The position numbers and the translations under genes were made by a program. DNA of 64,000 nucleotides from Holtermannia corniformis (lineage: Eukaryota; Basidiomycota; Tremellomycetes; Holtermanniales), in assembly GCA_001599935.1 (NCBI GenBank), contig BCIJ01000002.1, positions 451,678-515,677 on the forward strand, in the 5' to 3' direction. The notes under the pieces are model-generated. The model searched no databases. It had not been told where the DNA came from and saw only the letters and a program-made list of their open reading frames with translations. The first letter of the stretch is position 1. The number at the start of each line of letters is the position of its first letter. Below are positions 22,298-32,395 of the stretch, piece after piece.

Positions 22298-24412
22298 TCA
22301 ATACCGTCCCCCGCCCGCACCAAAGCGCCGGTGCGGGATCGGCTGCAACGGCATGACCTGGCCCGTCTGGAGGTACATCATCAACTGCATCTGATCCGGT
22401 TCCGCCCCCGTCGTGTTCGTCCACGCCCGAGCGAGCGCGACCCAGGATGCAGGCTGGGTGCCGTCAAACGTCGACATGTCGAATGTTTGCAGCGTCACCC
22501 GGTCGTTTGGTGGCGAAGACGGGTGATCACTGACCGGGATAGGCTTGCGCGCTGGCGCTGGCGCTGGCGCCGGTACGCGAGATTGCTGCCCGGCTCGAGG
22601 CCGAGGCCGAGGTCTCGCCTCGTCATCGCTGTCCGCCATCTCCATCTCACTCCCTTCGTCCTCGTCGTCCTCCTTCGCGCGCGCAGGCGCAGGCGCAGGC
22701 GCAGGTACAGGTCGCCGCGCAACAGGCGATCGTCGTCTCGGGTCCGCTCCAGCACCCGACGCCCGTCTCGGTGGGCTCCTCGATCGTTCCCTATCGTGCG
22801 TTCGGGCAGAGCTAGGTCCCGCTTGCGGTGGCTGAGCAAACTTTGCCAGCATGGCGAGTTGATTGGCGTTCAGCCCTCCGTGCGCGGGTGGCGCTTGGAC
22901 TGCATTGTTCACGTTGGCGAGTAACGCGGCGAGATCCATCGCGGTCGGGAGCGAGGTTGGTGTCGGTTCGGGGCTAACAATGTCACGTGAGCGCGTTTCA
23001 TGAAACTGAAGCTCGAGTTGGAGCTCACCTCTGCTGCCGTCTCCTCGGATCTACCGCGGCCGGCGCTGGCGCGGCCATGCCCAAGAGCTGCATGATCGAA
23101 GGCGGTAACCCTCCGGCTGGAATGGGAGCTGGCGGGGGAGCGGTCGCGGCGGTCGGGGTGGTGGACTCGACTGGATCTGAAAGAACAAAGTGGCACGTCT
23201 CAGTGATTGCTTTTGGCTTTGGTATAGGTATAGGGAGGGTACGCATCGGCATCGGATCGCATCTCGGGCCGTCAAGCTGGGGCAGCGGAGAGCTGGCGCT
23301 ACCGCTACGGTGAGGCTGGCGCTCGCTCGCTGGTCAGGTTTGAGCTAGAGCTCGGAGCCGAGTCCATCTCGGGCATCCTGCAGTGGCGAGCTTGTCGGTG
23401 CCGGTCTTGTCGTCCTGGCGCGTCGTTTGTGACGGTGATCTGTACAAGGGTCGTCCTGGCACACAATTCGCCGTCGAGCGGTCGCCGTCATCCAGCAATC
23501 ATCCTACCGTGAGCGTACTCGCAGGCCGCAAACAGTCTAGGAACCAACGCTACCACACGCAACCGAACCCACCTTGGGAATAACTCGGGCCATCATCAGT
23601 ATCTTCTTCCACCACGACCGGTGGTGGCGGCGGCGGGACGCTAGTCAACCGTTGGGTGATCCGTTCGAGTGCGCTCGAAGGGAACGTGTTGGCTTTGGTC
23701 CAGATGTCGGTGATCTTGCGGACTTTGTCCTGTGATATGTCAGCGAGTGTGCTTGGGTAGTGATCAGGAATGTGGCTGGGTGTGGTGCTGTTGATGTGTG
23801 AGAGAGCGCAAGCACGGTGACCTGAGATCGTTTAGCCGCAACGGCTGACGGATCTCGGTGCGACTTGCGAATCCCGACAAACCTACAGCACACCCCGTGC
23901 TCTTCTCACTAATCGCCCGTCGCGACTCACCCTGCCCTCGACCCATTCCCCACCGGTGCCATCCTCCAGCAAGCCAGCGACGACGCCATCGAGCACGCCC
24001 TCCATTTTCGCCAGCAAGCTCGCGGGCGTACCGGCACCCCTCGCCTTGCCTCTCTCCTTGTCCTTGTTCGCGCCGGATCTGGCGGCGCGCGCAATGGCAT
24101 CAAACACGTACAGGGTCGAGATGCGCGCCTGGGTTTTGGGCGCGAGGGTGCGGTAGAGCTTGTACAGCGCGGTGACGATGTGCGTGTCGTGCTGGGTGGT
24201 TGGCATATGTGAGCGACCAACTGCAAGGCAACGGCAGCAGCGACTGACCTCGACCAGGCTCATGCACAGTGCGGTGAGTTGTTTGACTTTGGTGCCAGAG
24301 AGCCGAGGCGCCTTGACGACGTCGGCTAGCAGTGCGTCGTATGCCTGTAGTGTGATCAGCGATCTGGTGGTGACTGGTCATGTGCGTGTGGATGTACCTT
24401 TACGTCTGCCAT
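22298..24412 (-). CDS. RNA polymerase II CTD-interacting (CID) domain protein
   Basis: CID-domain protein expected to bind the phosphorylated RNA polymerase II CTD, as Nrd1, Seb1, Pcf11 and SCAF4/8 do. The ATG at 24412 starts MADVKAYDALLADVVKAP. The CID helices then read GTKVKQLTALCMSLVEHDTH, IVTALYKLYRTLAPKTQ, RISTLYVFDAIARAAR (the conserved K/RL..LY..DAI helix) and, after introns, KVRKITDIWTKANTFPS. The rest is Pro/Ala-rich and disordered, with an SR/RS-like basic patch (RERSRSPPRR) and an acidic patch (EDDEDEGSEME). A conserved-looking C-terminus has FDMSTFDGTQPASWVALARA and MYLQTGQVMP. I see no RRM or zinc finger, unlike Nrd1, Seb1 or Pcf11. Confidence 0.82.
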
Positions 24413-24616
24413 TGCGGCTGCGCTCGCTGTGCGCCCGTGCGTGCCCTGTTCAAGGATGTCGTGTTGGTGGTAGTGGTGGTGAAGGGGGTTGGCGGGTTAC
24501 CGGCGTTATAGATTGAAAGTTGAAACGCCGAGAGTGGGGGTTTGTCATGACGTCGCGTTCAACCGCACCACTACCACCACCTCACCGTCTTGTTCCCAGC
24601 ACAGCGCACGACCACC

Positions 24617-25740
24617 ATGACGGTACGTACACTCCACTGCACACTGCGAGATCTCACACCCCACACAGCTCTACTACACCCGTACGTCCCACCCCGTCGA
24701 CCCGCACCACACGGCCAGACTAATCAACCAGTCTGCTTCGGCCTCCTCATGAGTGAGATCTCGCTCTTTGCGGCAATCGTCTGCCCCATGCCATTCACTC
24801 TCCGGAAGAAGTGCGTCCTCTCGGTCCAGCAGTGGGTGCATGCTGCTAATATCGATCGATAGGATGTTCCATTTCCTGAGCGAGAACCCAGTCGTGCGTC
24901 CTTTATCAGCTCGGTAGAGTCAAGTACTAATGTGCTGCGATTGTAGGTCGCCAAGATCCAATACGGTGTATGTCCACTGCGGTCGCTAGAGACAGTACTG
25001 ATCCCTCGCACAGCTCAAGATCACGTTCATGTACGCTCGCAGCTCGCTCACTCGGAGATGCCGGTCAGACTAACCATTGCCTAGCTTTGTCGCCGTCTTG
25101 TTCGTCGATGCCGTCCAGCGCATGTTCCGCGTCGCTCAAGAGGGTACGTGCTGTGCCTCCACAACCAATCACGCCAACTGATCCTCCCAGGCGAGACGGC
25201 CAAAAACGAAAAGGGGCTCCAAGACGTCCGCGTCGAGTCCAACTAGTGCGTCGCGAACGGCTCATTCAACCGTCGAGAACACTGCTCACAAGGTCTCTCG
25301 TACAGCACGGCTCGCAAGTTTTACGCTCAGCGTAATCGTACGTCCCAGCTTGGCCCGCCATCGCGCGCCGCGCTAACACCCCACAGTCTACCTCACCGGC
25401 GCAACCCTCTTCCTCTCCCTCCTGCTCGCCCGCGTCTTCTACATCGTCCTCGACTTTATCCACCTGCAAGAAACCCACACGACGCTCAAGCAGAAAGTCG
25501 CCGCCCAGTCGGGCTCGGCAGGCGAAGTCAAGGAACTGCAAGCCAGGATCCAAGAGCTCGAAGCGAAAGAGCGGGACTTTGAGACGTTGAAGAAGCAGGC
25601 GGGAGGGCAGGCGAGGGAATATGATCGCTTGGCGGATGAGCATGTCAAGGCTGTAAGTTGCGAACAGAGCGCTTGGCGGAGTGAGGGACTGGAGCTGATG
25701 GATTTAGACGGGCGCAGTGTCGGACAAGAAGGCCGATTAG
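24617..25740 (+). CDS. BAP31/Yet-family ER membrane protein
   Basis: ER membrane export-receptor/chaperone of the BAP31 family (yeast Yet1-3). A minute first exon, ATGACG, at 24617 is followed by several very small exons: LYYT, then CFGLLMSEISLFAAIVCPMP, FTLRKKMFHFLSENP, VAKIQYGLKITFIFVAVLFV and DAVQRMFRVAQEG. The third membrane segment is YLTGATLFLSLLLARVFYIV. A cytosolic coiled coil (ELQARIQELEAKERDFETLK) follows. The protein ends SDKKAD, a C-terminal KKxx ER-retrieval signal, with the stop at 25738-25740. Three membrane spans, the RKK..F.FLSE motif and a C-terminal coiled coil with KKxx are the family layout. Introns are numerous and short. It is divergent from the CID gene with about 205 bp between starts. 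Confidence 0.88.
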
Positions 25741-26022
25741 GCGCGGAGCCAGCGCCACCGCCAGAGGGCGCGAGCAGAGCGCACGAACGACGTAGACGGT
25801 CTGAGGGTCGAGACGGAACGTCGTGAGAGATGTCAATCCAGAATAACGATTGCTTAAGCGCGCATGGTCTGTCGGTTGGTGGCCAACCACAGAAAGCTTT
25901 GCAAAATGCGCACGAGTCGGATAGCCACCGTCGACTGTACAGCTGAAATCGATGGCAGCCCGAACCCTCGTGCGGAAGTGATAGTTCGAGTAAGCGCATC
26001 GCCGCACAATGGCGGTACATCC

Positions 26023-26160
26023 CTATGAGCGTCCTGGCGCGTCATGTCGCGGTTCAGCCAGAGCAGAACCCAACGTCTGATCGAGCTCACGCGTAATCAT
26101 AAACGAGACCTCTCCCTTTAGCGCGAGCGCGGCATACGAGCGCTGCTCCTTTTTGGTCAT
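26023..26160 (-). CDS. Possible small ORF, 45 residues
   Basis: ATG at 26160 to stop at 26023, starting MTKKEQRSYAALALKGEV. The composition (charged, with an amphipathic helix-like stretch EVSFMITRELDQTLGSAL) is more protein-like than its surroundings. A ctacag acceptor-like site lies just upstream, in frame, so it could be the last exon of a small spliced gene reading out from the TATA region at 26231. No family recognised, and it may be spurious. Confidence 0.25.
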   Translation of the reverse strand: MTKKEQRSYAALALKGEVSFMITRELDQTLGSALAEPRHDAPGRS

Positions 26161-26230
26161 CTGTTCAAGCCCAAGCTGTAGATTGCTTTGGGGCTAGATT
26201 GCTCATCTGTGCAGCTTGGCGCGCTCAAAG

Positions 26231-26237
26231 TATATAA
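26231..26237 (+). promoter_or_regulatory. TATA-box-like element
   Basis: Sequence tatataa in an otherwise GC-rich window, 39 bases before the ATG at 26276. It reads nearly the same on both strands (ttatata), so it could serve a start in either direction. This is the clearest TATA-like element I noticed in the window. Confidence 0.45.
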
Positions 26238-26275
26238 CAGAGCTCAGAGCTCGTTGAACACACAGTCAAGCTGAC

Positions 26276-26465
26276 ATGTCGAGCGTCGCAAGAACCAGTG
26301 CGCAATCTGTCGCATCTTCCGAGGCATCAGCACCAAGCCAAAGCCAAAGCCAAACCATGGACGGCGCCAACGCACAATCACACGTCGGATGTGAACTGAC
26401 GGATCGCGCTACGGGTCAAAGTCAGTTTGCGCTGTGACTGTCCTACCTGTGCAGAGGGAGATTGA
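26276..26465 (+). CDS. Possible small Ser/Gln-rich protein gene
   Basis: The ATG at 26276 opens 48 codons rich in Ser, Ala and Gln (SEASAPSQSQSQ, from a short agccaa repeat near 26333-26355). A gtcagt donor at 26421 follows and a cag acceptor at 26452-26454 with a tgac branch-like motif between. Splicing there gives a protein of about 51 residues ending near 26465. The next tag acceptor would give a slightly longer tail. The TATA box upstream and plausible intron are the only support; I recognise no family. Confidence 0.3.
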
Positions 26466-27306
26466 TGAGCTATAGTCACAACTGGAACTATCTCAAGGAA
26501 AAGTTACGCGCAGGAAAGACCCTATGGCTCGCAATGGCCTTAGCGAGAGGACTGGAGAGCTTGACATGTCGCCAGTGGGGATTCGCCGTATGTATGTCTG
26601 AGTTTCTGGATCTTGCGCTGTGGTAGCGGGGTTGCGGGTACTCGGGCGAGCGAACACTATAGACACTTTGGGGACGGATCACGGATCTGCTGGACTGTAC
26701 CATTCCGTCCTGGGTGCTGGCTTGAGATGCATGTCGCAAGACATGTGGGTGGCTGGGAGTTGCGCCGACCAGCGGTAACCTAAGCATGCGAGAATGAATG
26801 TCGTCGTTGAGCGTCGATGCTGGGGTGGCAAGTATGTCATCCCCAGTGCGCACTTGGACGACTTCGCGAGGTCCTATTGCGCTTCTGGGACGTACTTGAG
26901 CAGCGCGTCGACATTTCCTAGAGAGATAGCCGGCGCACAGTGCCGTATCCCGCGCTGTACAGGCCAAGCACTGCTCTTTCATTGCTGATCTCGGCAGGTT
27001 GCGCAATGCTGCCAGCCTTGCTTTGTGTATACTTGCTGAGGAACAGTCGCGAGGAGGAACCTTGCGCGCTAGCCGAGTCGTCATTGCTTCATTGATTGTT
27101 GCGCGTACCCGTCTGCCAGCGAGCAAGCACGATGGCGAGAAGCAGGGCAGATGCACAGTGGTAATGTATTTACAGCATGATGATCGTGGCTGTCTTGTAC
27201 AAAGCCTCGTTGACTCTCGTGCAGCCGTCAGGATCGTGTCGGTCATTGACTGCGGGCCGCGGTCAGCTCGGTCCCGAGATACTGCGCAAGGTACTGACTG
27301 ATTCCT
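26466..27306. other. Intergenic, no supported gene
   Basis: About 840 bases with no feature I can support. A 252-codon minus-strand frame (26488-27246) is open by chance-like composition (Arg/Ser-rich, no domain, non-ATG-biased). The region is the start of the loose, accessory-looking part of the window. Confidence 0.5.
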
Positions 27307-27498
27307 TCACAAGGTCGGTACGATTCCGAATTGGATGTCCGAGGTATTCACGCACCAGACCCGTACTAGATGTTCGAATTCTTGACGAGCTTGACGCTCT
27401 TCTGGCGTTTCGAACTCTGGCTCAAAGTTCTCATCGCTCTCTCTCCACGATATGACGAGCTTTGACCGTGCCCAACCCCGTCCATCCACGGCCTTCAT
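27307..27498 (-). pseudogene. Relict C-terminal fragment of the PD-ExK-like paralog family
   Basis: A 63-residue open frame (ATG at 27498, stop at 27307) whose second half is plainly homologous to the last residues of both full paralogs nearby. It reads ETPEERQARQEFEHLVRV, then IQFGIVPTL. The plus-strand copy (32396-34066) ends ETEEERHDREEMEHRARV, then IRFVVIPSM. The minus-strand copy (27863-29491) has REDFEHEVIVAVLDSLGIKF. The shared pattern is E.ET.EER..R.E.EH..RV....I.F..P. Upstream sequence (27499-27862) does not continue the similarity, so the N-terminal and central domains are gone. It lies about 365 bp downstream of the complete minus-strand copy, in the same orientation. Most likely a decayed tandem duplicate; a short expressed tail protein is less likely. 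Confidence 0.7.
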
Positions 27499-27862
27499 GT
27501 CTCAGCACTAGTAGATGTGTGAGGCTGATGGTCAGTCGGTGAGATCGCAGCAGCACTGGCAGGCCTGGCAAGACCTGTACTCACTTTGCCGCTACAGTCG
27601 CAGCGGTCTCAAGGCTGTCTCTCGGGTATATCACGAGTCGTGTAGAACGGAAATGTTCCAGCGTAAATGTAATCTGTGAAAGCACAGCTATGTATGTTCA
27701 TGTCCGATACTGTCACAGTTTCTCGTAGTCCAGCTTTCGTAACGTAGGCGCTCGTAGTATTTGACAAATCTTGAACAGGCAGGAGAGGACCTACATGGCG
27801 CGGTCAGTCCCGCACGAAACCAAAGCAAAGCTGTGTCAGGCGACTTACGAGGAAGCGGGAGG
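27499..27862. other. Intergenic between relict and paralog 1
   Basis: About 360 bases. I looked for more of the paralog family on the minus strand and found none. No other feature. Confidence 0.5.
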
Positions 27863-29491
27863 TCATGCAACGATTTCGGACTTGTAGATTTGGAATTTGA
27901 TGCCCAAACTGTCTAGCACTGCGACTATCACCTCGTGTTCGAAGTCTTCTCGCGCACGCCGGACACTCTCCTCTTCATCTTCATCATCGTCTTCCTCACT
28001 CTCCCAATCCTCACTACCATGCTCGTCAAATGACGAACCTCCCTCCCAACTCTGCTTGCGTCCATTCTCCTGCTTGGCTTCGGATGCCTCGTCGTTCGCC
28101 GTACTGTCACCACTGTCGAGGCCGCATGCTGCCGTGATGTCTTCGATGGCCTCTTGAGCGGCCCATCTGATCTCGCGAACGGCGGCAACATCCACCCCGG
28201 CATCAGATTGAAGCTCGTACAAGCGCATGAGAGTCAAGAGCCGCATGAAAGACGGGATTGACGTCAATTTCACGTGCTTGTCTGAGCTGCTATGCGTTGC
28301 GGGCGATGAGCAGAGTGGTGCGCTGTCGGCGGCGGCGTCGTGCGGGGAAGTATCGCTCGAGCGGGGATTGTTGGGCGCCGAGCTGCTGGGTCCGTGATCA
28401 TTCTGGCGAGAAGGTCGGTTCCGTTTCGCGGCCGGCGAGCCCCTAGGCGTGGTGCTCGACGGGCCCGGTCCATCGTTCCCGTTCTCGGGGTCGTGAGAGT
28501 CCAAAGCCGGGTCACCACCAGCACTCGAGCGCTTGCGCTTGCGGTATTGGCTTACTGCACGCTCAAAGGTTGTCAAGTGCGGGATGAGGTTTTCGAGACC
28601 TTGAGAATCGACGGAGACAGCAAAGGAACGCGGCGGAGGAGGGCTGTCGATGTTGGGTGAAGGTGAGAAAGTATTCTGGGTGAGAGACGTGATAGCCGAG
28701 CTAACCGCGTCCCACAGGACGTGAGCGCCTTTGCCGTAGATCTGCCTGGTGATTGGGTCCGGCAGGTACAGGGACGGTAGGCCGGGGCCCGCAGGAGTCT
28801 CGTTGAAGAACCCCTGCGCGACCAATTCGCCGAATGTGTAGGTGCGGTCAGGTGCCGACCATGTATCGGGTGCTTCGATGAGTACGGTATGAGAGTCGAC
28901 GAGGGCATAGCGCCGGATCAAGCTAGCCGACACGCTGAACGCCCTTTCCGTCTGACTTTGGTAGTGTAGTGCCGCGAGGTAGTAGACTGTTTGGGACGCC
29001 GCGTGAAGGTGGGCGCGAGTCTTCTCCGCTTGTGCCGTTGGTGAACCCCGTCCGAAGGGTTTCACTTCTGCAAGCATCTCGACTTTCAGAACGAAGCGCC
29101 GAGCATCCGGCACCGCGATACGCTGATAGATGACGAGGTCGGGCCTCATCGGGCCGGCAAGCTTGGCTGCGGCTGCGGCCGCTTTCGACGAGGAGCGCAA
29201 GTTCAAGTACATTGCTTCGTACTTCTTGCGCACCGGGTTATCCACCCAGCGTCCGTACATAGCCGAGTAGTCGTCGAGATCAAAGTTTGCCACAGCTTTG
29301 ACATGCTGGCTCTTGGCACCGAGGATTTCAATGGCGTCGTCAATGAGAAAGAGAAGGGCCGCTGTGGTCTGATTCTCTTTGGGCGCTTTGTGCTCGTCCG
29401 ACGGGAACATTGAGAGCGCAAAGATGTCGTTGAGCATGGTGTAGCTCGCCGAAAGGCACCACGTTTTGAACGCGGTCCAGTACTCGAGCAT
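27863..29491 (-). CDS. PD-(D/E)XK-like paralog 1, function unknown
   Basis: Uncharacterised 542-residue protein, one open exon from the ATG at 29491. Paralog of the gene at 32396-34066: both share YTMLN/YDMLN near the N-terminus, KEN/QEN, a PD (117-118), E142-V-K144 followed by PFG, AHLH.ASQ with Q167 and Y171 (QxxxY), FGELVAQGFF, SLYLPD, TTFERAV followed by RKRKR, and a C-terminal FEHEVIVAVLDSLGIKF. PD, ExK and QxxxY in this order and spacing resemble the RecB-like PD-(D/E)XK nuclease signature. That is inference, not proven homology. A Ser/Pro/Asn-rich linker (about 330-410) with KRNRPSR and RKRKR suggests nuclear localisation. A very acidic stretch (EDWESEEDDDEDEEES) precedes the tail. Upstream (29496-29620) a canonical intron and weak similarity to the N-terminus of paralog 2 hint at a missing 5' exon. 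Confidence 0.72.
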   Translation of the reverse strand: MLEYWTAFKTWCLSASYTMLNDIFALSMFPSDEHKAPKENQTTAALLFLIDDAIEILGAKSQHVKAVANFDLDDYSAMYGRWVDNPVRKKYEAMYLNLRSSSKAAAAAAKLAGPMRPDLVIYQRIAVPDARRFVLKVEMLAEVKPFGRGSPTAQAEKTRAHLHAASQTVYYLAALHYQSQTERAFSVSASLIRRYALVDSHTVLIEAPDTWSAPDRTYTFGELVAQGFFNETPAGPGLPSLYLPDPITRQIYGKGAHVLWDAVSSAITSLTQNTFSPSPNIDSPPPPRSFAVSVDSQGLENLIPHLTTFERAVSQYRKRKRSSAGGDPALDSHDPENGNDGPGPSSTTPRGSPAAKRNRPSRQNDHGPSSSAPNNPRSSDTSPHDAAADSAPLCSSPATHSSSDKHVKLTSIPSFMRLLTLMRLYELQSDAGVDVAAVREIRWAAQEAIEDITAACGLDSGDSTANDEASEAKQENGRKQSWEGGSSFDEHGSEDWESEEDDDEDEEESVRRAREDFEHEVIVAVLDSLGIKFQIYKSEIVA

Positions 29492-30364
29492 GGTGATCTA
29501 TTGGCGCGTCAGCCGGCGTCACACAGGCTTCAGTCGAGTGGGCGATACGAACATACTCTGACCACTGTCCAGGTGCAGCAAACAAGTGGCTCAGGAATGC
29601 AACTGGCAAGTGAACGCGTAAGCGTGTTTGGAGTTGCGAGGTTGTGAGCGTTAGGCCTTCGCCGGTGTTTCCAGTGTTCGTGGGATTACGGCTTGTCGAA
29701 TGGTAGTGAGTGTTACATGACAGACGCGCGCGCCGCAGAGCCGGCTGTGATGTCACGTGACCGCGTGTGGCACTCGCTCGAGATTGGAATCGTCGAGACG
29801 AGTGTTTCCGAGAGCGTAGACCGCGATGCATCCGTGCGAATCTACTCTAGAACGGCCAAACGAGGGCGACGGTACAGAGCCCAAGACAAGCAAGCGGGGC
29901 AAGCGGGAAAGCAGGAGGAAGACAGGGGAAGGGGGCGGGACGATCGCAAAATTTGGTGCTCTCGTCCCTAGAACAGAGAGGCAGAGCACATGAGCGACTG
30001 CACACCCTGGCTCCCCATGGCCTACCTAGAACAGAGAGGCAGAGCACATGGGGAGAAGAAGAGAAAGAGGCGAAAAGGATTTCGAGGGAGTGGTGAGGTG
30101 CCATAACGCCGTAATCCCGTGTTATGCTCTAACCCCCATGTTAAGCCCAACTTGCTCCCTGGAGCCACCTCTACAATCTCGGGCACTTTGAGAGGCTCTT
30201 AGGCATCATCTCAGTAAAACTCGGCTTCTACGGTTCACCTGCCTGCCCTCTACAATACTTTTTCATTCTCCATGGCACTGCTTTCGCTTTCTTTTCAGCG
30301 AATTGAATTAGTCCGCAGACCGCTCGGTACGACGGCTAGAGGATGGACCGCGCGACCTTGCATA
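29492..30364. other. Intergenic between paralog 1 and RRP8
   Basis: About 870 bases. The first 130 bases upstream of paralog 1 may hold its 5' exon and intron (gtatgt donor, ctgac branch-like motif, tag acceptor ending near 29498). Around 29850-29960 the plus strand is strongly purine-rich. Two copies of a 26-bp direct repeat lie at 29967 and 30025. No other gene is supported. Confidence 0.5.
29967..30050. repeat. 26-bp direct repeat, two copies
   Basis: The sequence beginning cctagaacagagaggcagag and ending cacatg occurs identically at 29967-29992 and 30025-30050, 58 bp apart start to start. The 32 bp between are not repeated. Perfect identity in a non-coding region suggests a recent local duplication or a paired binding site. 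Confidence 0.85.
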
Positions 30365-31892
30365 TCACCGCTTCTTATAAACGCAGCCTCGCAAGATCGT
30401 CTCGCCCTCTGCTACGCGCGCTCCCCATCCTTTCTGGCCACGTACCGTCCCTTGCGGGACGGTCACAGACTTGGTGAATGTGAACAGGGTAAAGTGTGTA
30501 GAGGGCGAGGTCTGTACATCATCAGCGGCGCGCACGAGAGATGCGATAAGCGCACTTGTTTATCCAAAGTGAAACCGAACGAGGACACTTTATCGACGAA
30601 TTGCTCGGTTGACACGAAGCGCGAGGTGACTTCTGCGACATGAAATGTGCCACTTGGAGTCGTTAGCGCTTGACAGCTGGCGGGAATCAAGACTGACCCT
30701 TCTTTGAGAATGCGGCAAGCTTCGTAGATGCCACCGACCCAGTTGACGCCCATCAAGCTCAAGCAGCAGACAACGACATCGACGACCTCGCTTTGCGTGC
30801 TGGGAATCTCTGATTCCACCTGCTTGCCCTTGTTCTTCTTCTTGCTGGGTAGTACCTGTGCCGACTTGGCCACCGCAGCGCCAGTGCTCGGTCCAGGACG
30901 TCCTGGCAAAGGCACGCGCTCCAGAAAATCTGCCTCGACGACCCAACCTTCACCGCCGCCAGTGGAGCCCGCGCCGGATCCAGCAGGGACGCCGCTGTCG
31001 CCAACCAGGTCAAAGCTGAGCACAATCTTGCCCTGCGGGACCAGCGCTCGCGCCAAACCTGCATCGCCACAACCGAGGTCGACGATTAGAGTTCGTGCAG
31101 GCAGTGGCGTCAACAGCGACAATAGGTGGGGGAGAGGAGGGGAAGGCCAATGAGCGGTCAGATGTCGGTGAGTTTGGTGGTACTGCGCATTGGGTTAGCA
31201 AGCGGTGTGGGGCTCGAGCGTAGCACGCACATCTGCAAAGATTTTGGGATCCTTCTTCATCATCTCGACCGCCTCGGTGGATGGAGTGGAATACAACTGC
31301 TCGTTGATCCACCTGAGGGAGTGTCAGCTCGGTTGTTCCATAGCAGCACTGTCCTCACTGACCTGAAGCGAGCACCGTCCAATTTTGACTTCATGCTTTT
31401 TTGCAAGTCGGTCAACTCGACCTCATCTGCGTGCGCCGACTTGGGCACGATAATATGCGGCATCGGGAGCTCCACAGGCGGCAGCATTGGTTCATGGTGC
31501 TTGGTTGGTGTCGCGTCCACTCGTGGGGCAGCACCCTGTCGGCTCTTGTCCTTGTTCTTGCCCGACGTCTGAGCACCGTGCACTTTTGGCACCCCAGGCG
31601 ACTGAGGTTTCTTCTGCTTCACGACCGGCTCTGCTTGCTGCGTCCTCGCCTTCTTAGGTCTGGTCGATGGACTATTGCCCATCCGCTCCGTTCCCTGCAC
31701 CTTGTTCTTGACATCACCCTTCTCAACCTTCTTCATAAGCTTGCCGAGGTTGACCTCGGTCTGCTTGATGAGGCCATCTTTTGGACCCCCGGTGCTCGGC
31801 CTTTTGCGTTTGTGACCAGCACCACCACCCGATGAGCCAGCTACTGATGCAGCTGAAGGCCCAGGGTCGAATTTGGAGGAAAACAGCGACAT
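30365..31892 (-). CDS. RRP8: Rrp8, rRNA-processing SAM methyltransferase
   Basis: Nucleolar SAM-dependent methyltransferase that makes m1A in helix 25.1 of 25S rRNA. The ATG at 31892 starts a Lys/Ser/Gly-rich region with basic clusters (GHKRKRPS, RPKKAR). The conserved core begins with LQKSMKSKLDGARFRWINEQ. After an intron come YHQTHRHLTAHWPSPPL, the SAM motif IVDLGCGDAGLA, FDLVGDSG, an insert with KKKNKGK, VDVVVCCLSLMGVNWV and a FHVAEVTSRFV exon. The last exon ends ILRGCVYKKR with the stop at 30365, matching the IL.PC.YK.R end of Rrp8. Three short introns were placed and all keep frame. The insert between FDLV and CCLSLMG is longer than in yeast. Its neighbours on both sides are the two PD-ExK-like paralogs. 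Confidence 0.92.
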
Positions 31893-32395
31893 TCAGGTGC
31901 TGATTGACAACGAGGGGACCAGAAATCTTGAAGTCCCGAGTGGCAACGGAACCAAACTGGCGGCAAGTGGGGCTCCAAGCCATAAAGTACCACTCGTAGG
32001 CGACTGCAACGGAGCGCAGTGAAAGAGGAGGAAGGTGGGTCGGCCTTGAGCTTGTAGCCGCTTGCTATGATGGGATACACGAGCGAGCAGAGCTCGAAGC
32101 CGGCTTTCGGGTGGTTTGGGCGAAACTGCCGAATTGAAAGCAACTAGCAAACCTCTAGCGTCCCGCTGTCACCTGCTCTCTCTGACATGCTCCGCTTCAT
32201 CGTTTGCCACTCGGACATTGTCAGGCATTCAGACAATCAGCAGGTCAGTGGACATGCCCTAGTCATGCAGGATAAGGCTCATCTCGTGATTAGATATCCC
32301 CGATCACCTTCTGTCCCGGACCGGGACCACTGTAAACCGAGTCGCGGTAAGTTGCGCATGTCAATTGCCGGTTCAGCGCCAATGAGAGTAGCAAC
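31893..32395. other. Divergent promoter region, RRP8 / paralog 2
   Basis: About 500 bases between divergent starts. It includes a short direct repetition (ggacattgtcaggcattcagacaatcag near 32213-32240, with gacatt/gacaat units). No gene or RNA feature supported. Confidence 0.5.

Noticed and set aside
26488..27246. 252-codon minus-strand open frame
   Set aside because: Arg/Ser/Thr-rich with no recognisable family, membrane segment or splice context; GC-rich genomes give such frames by chance.
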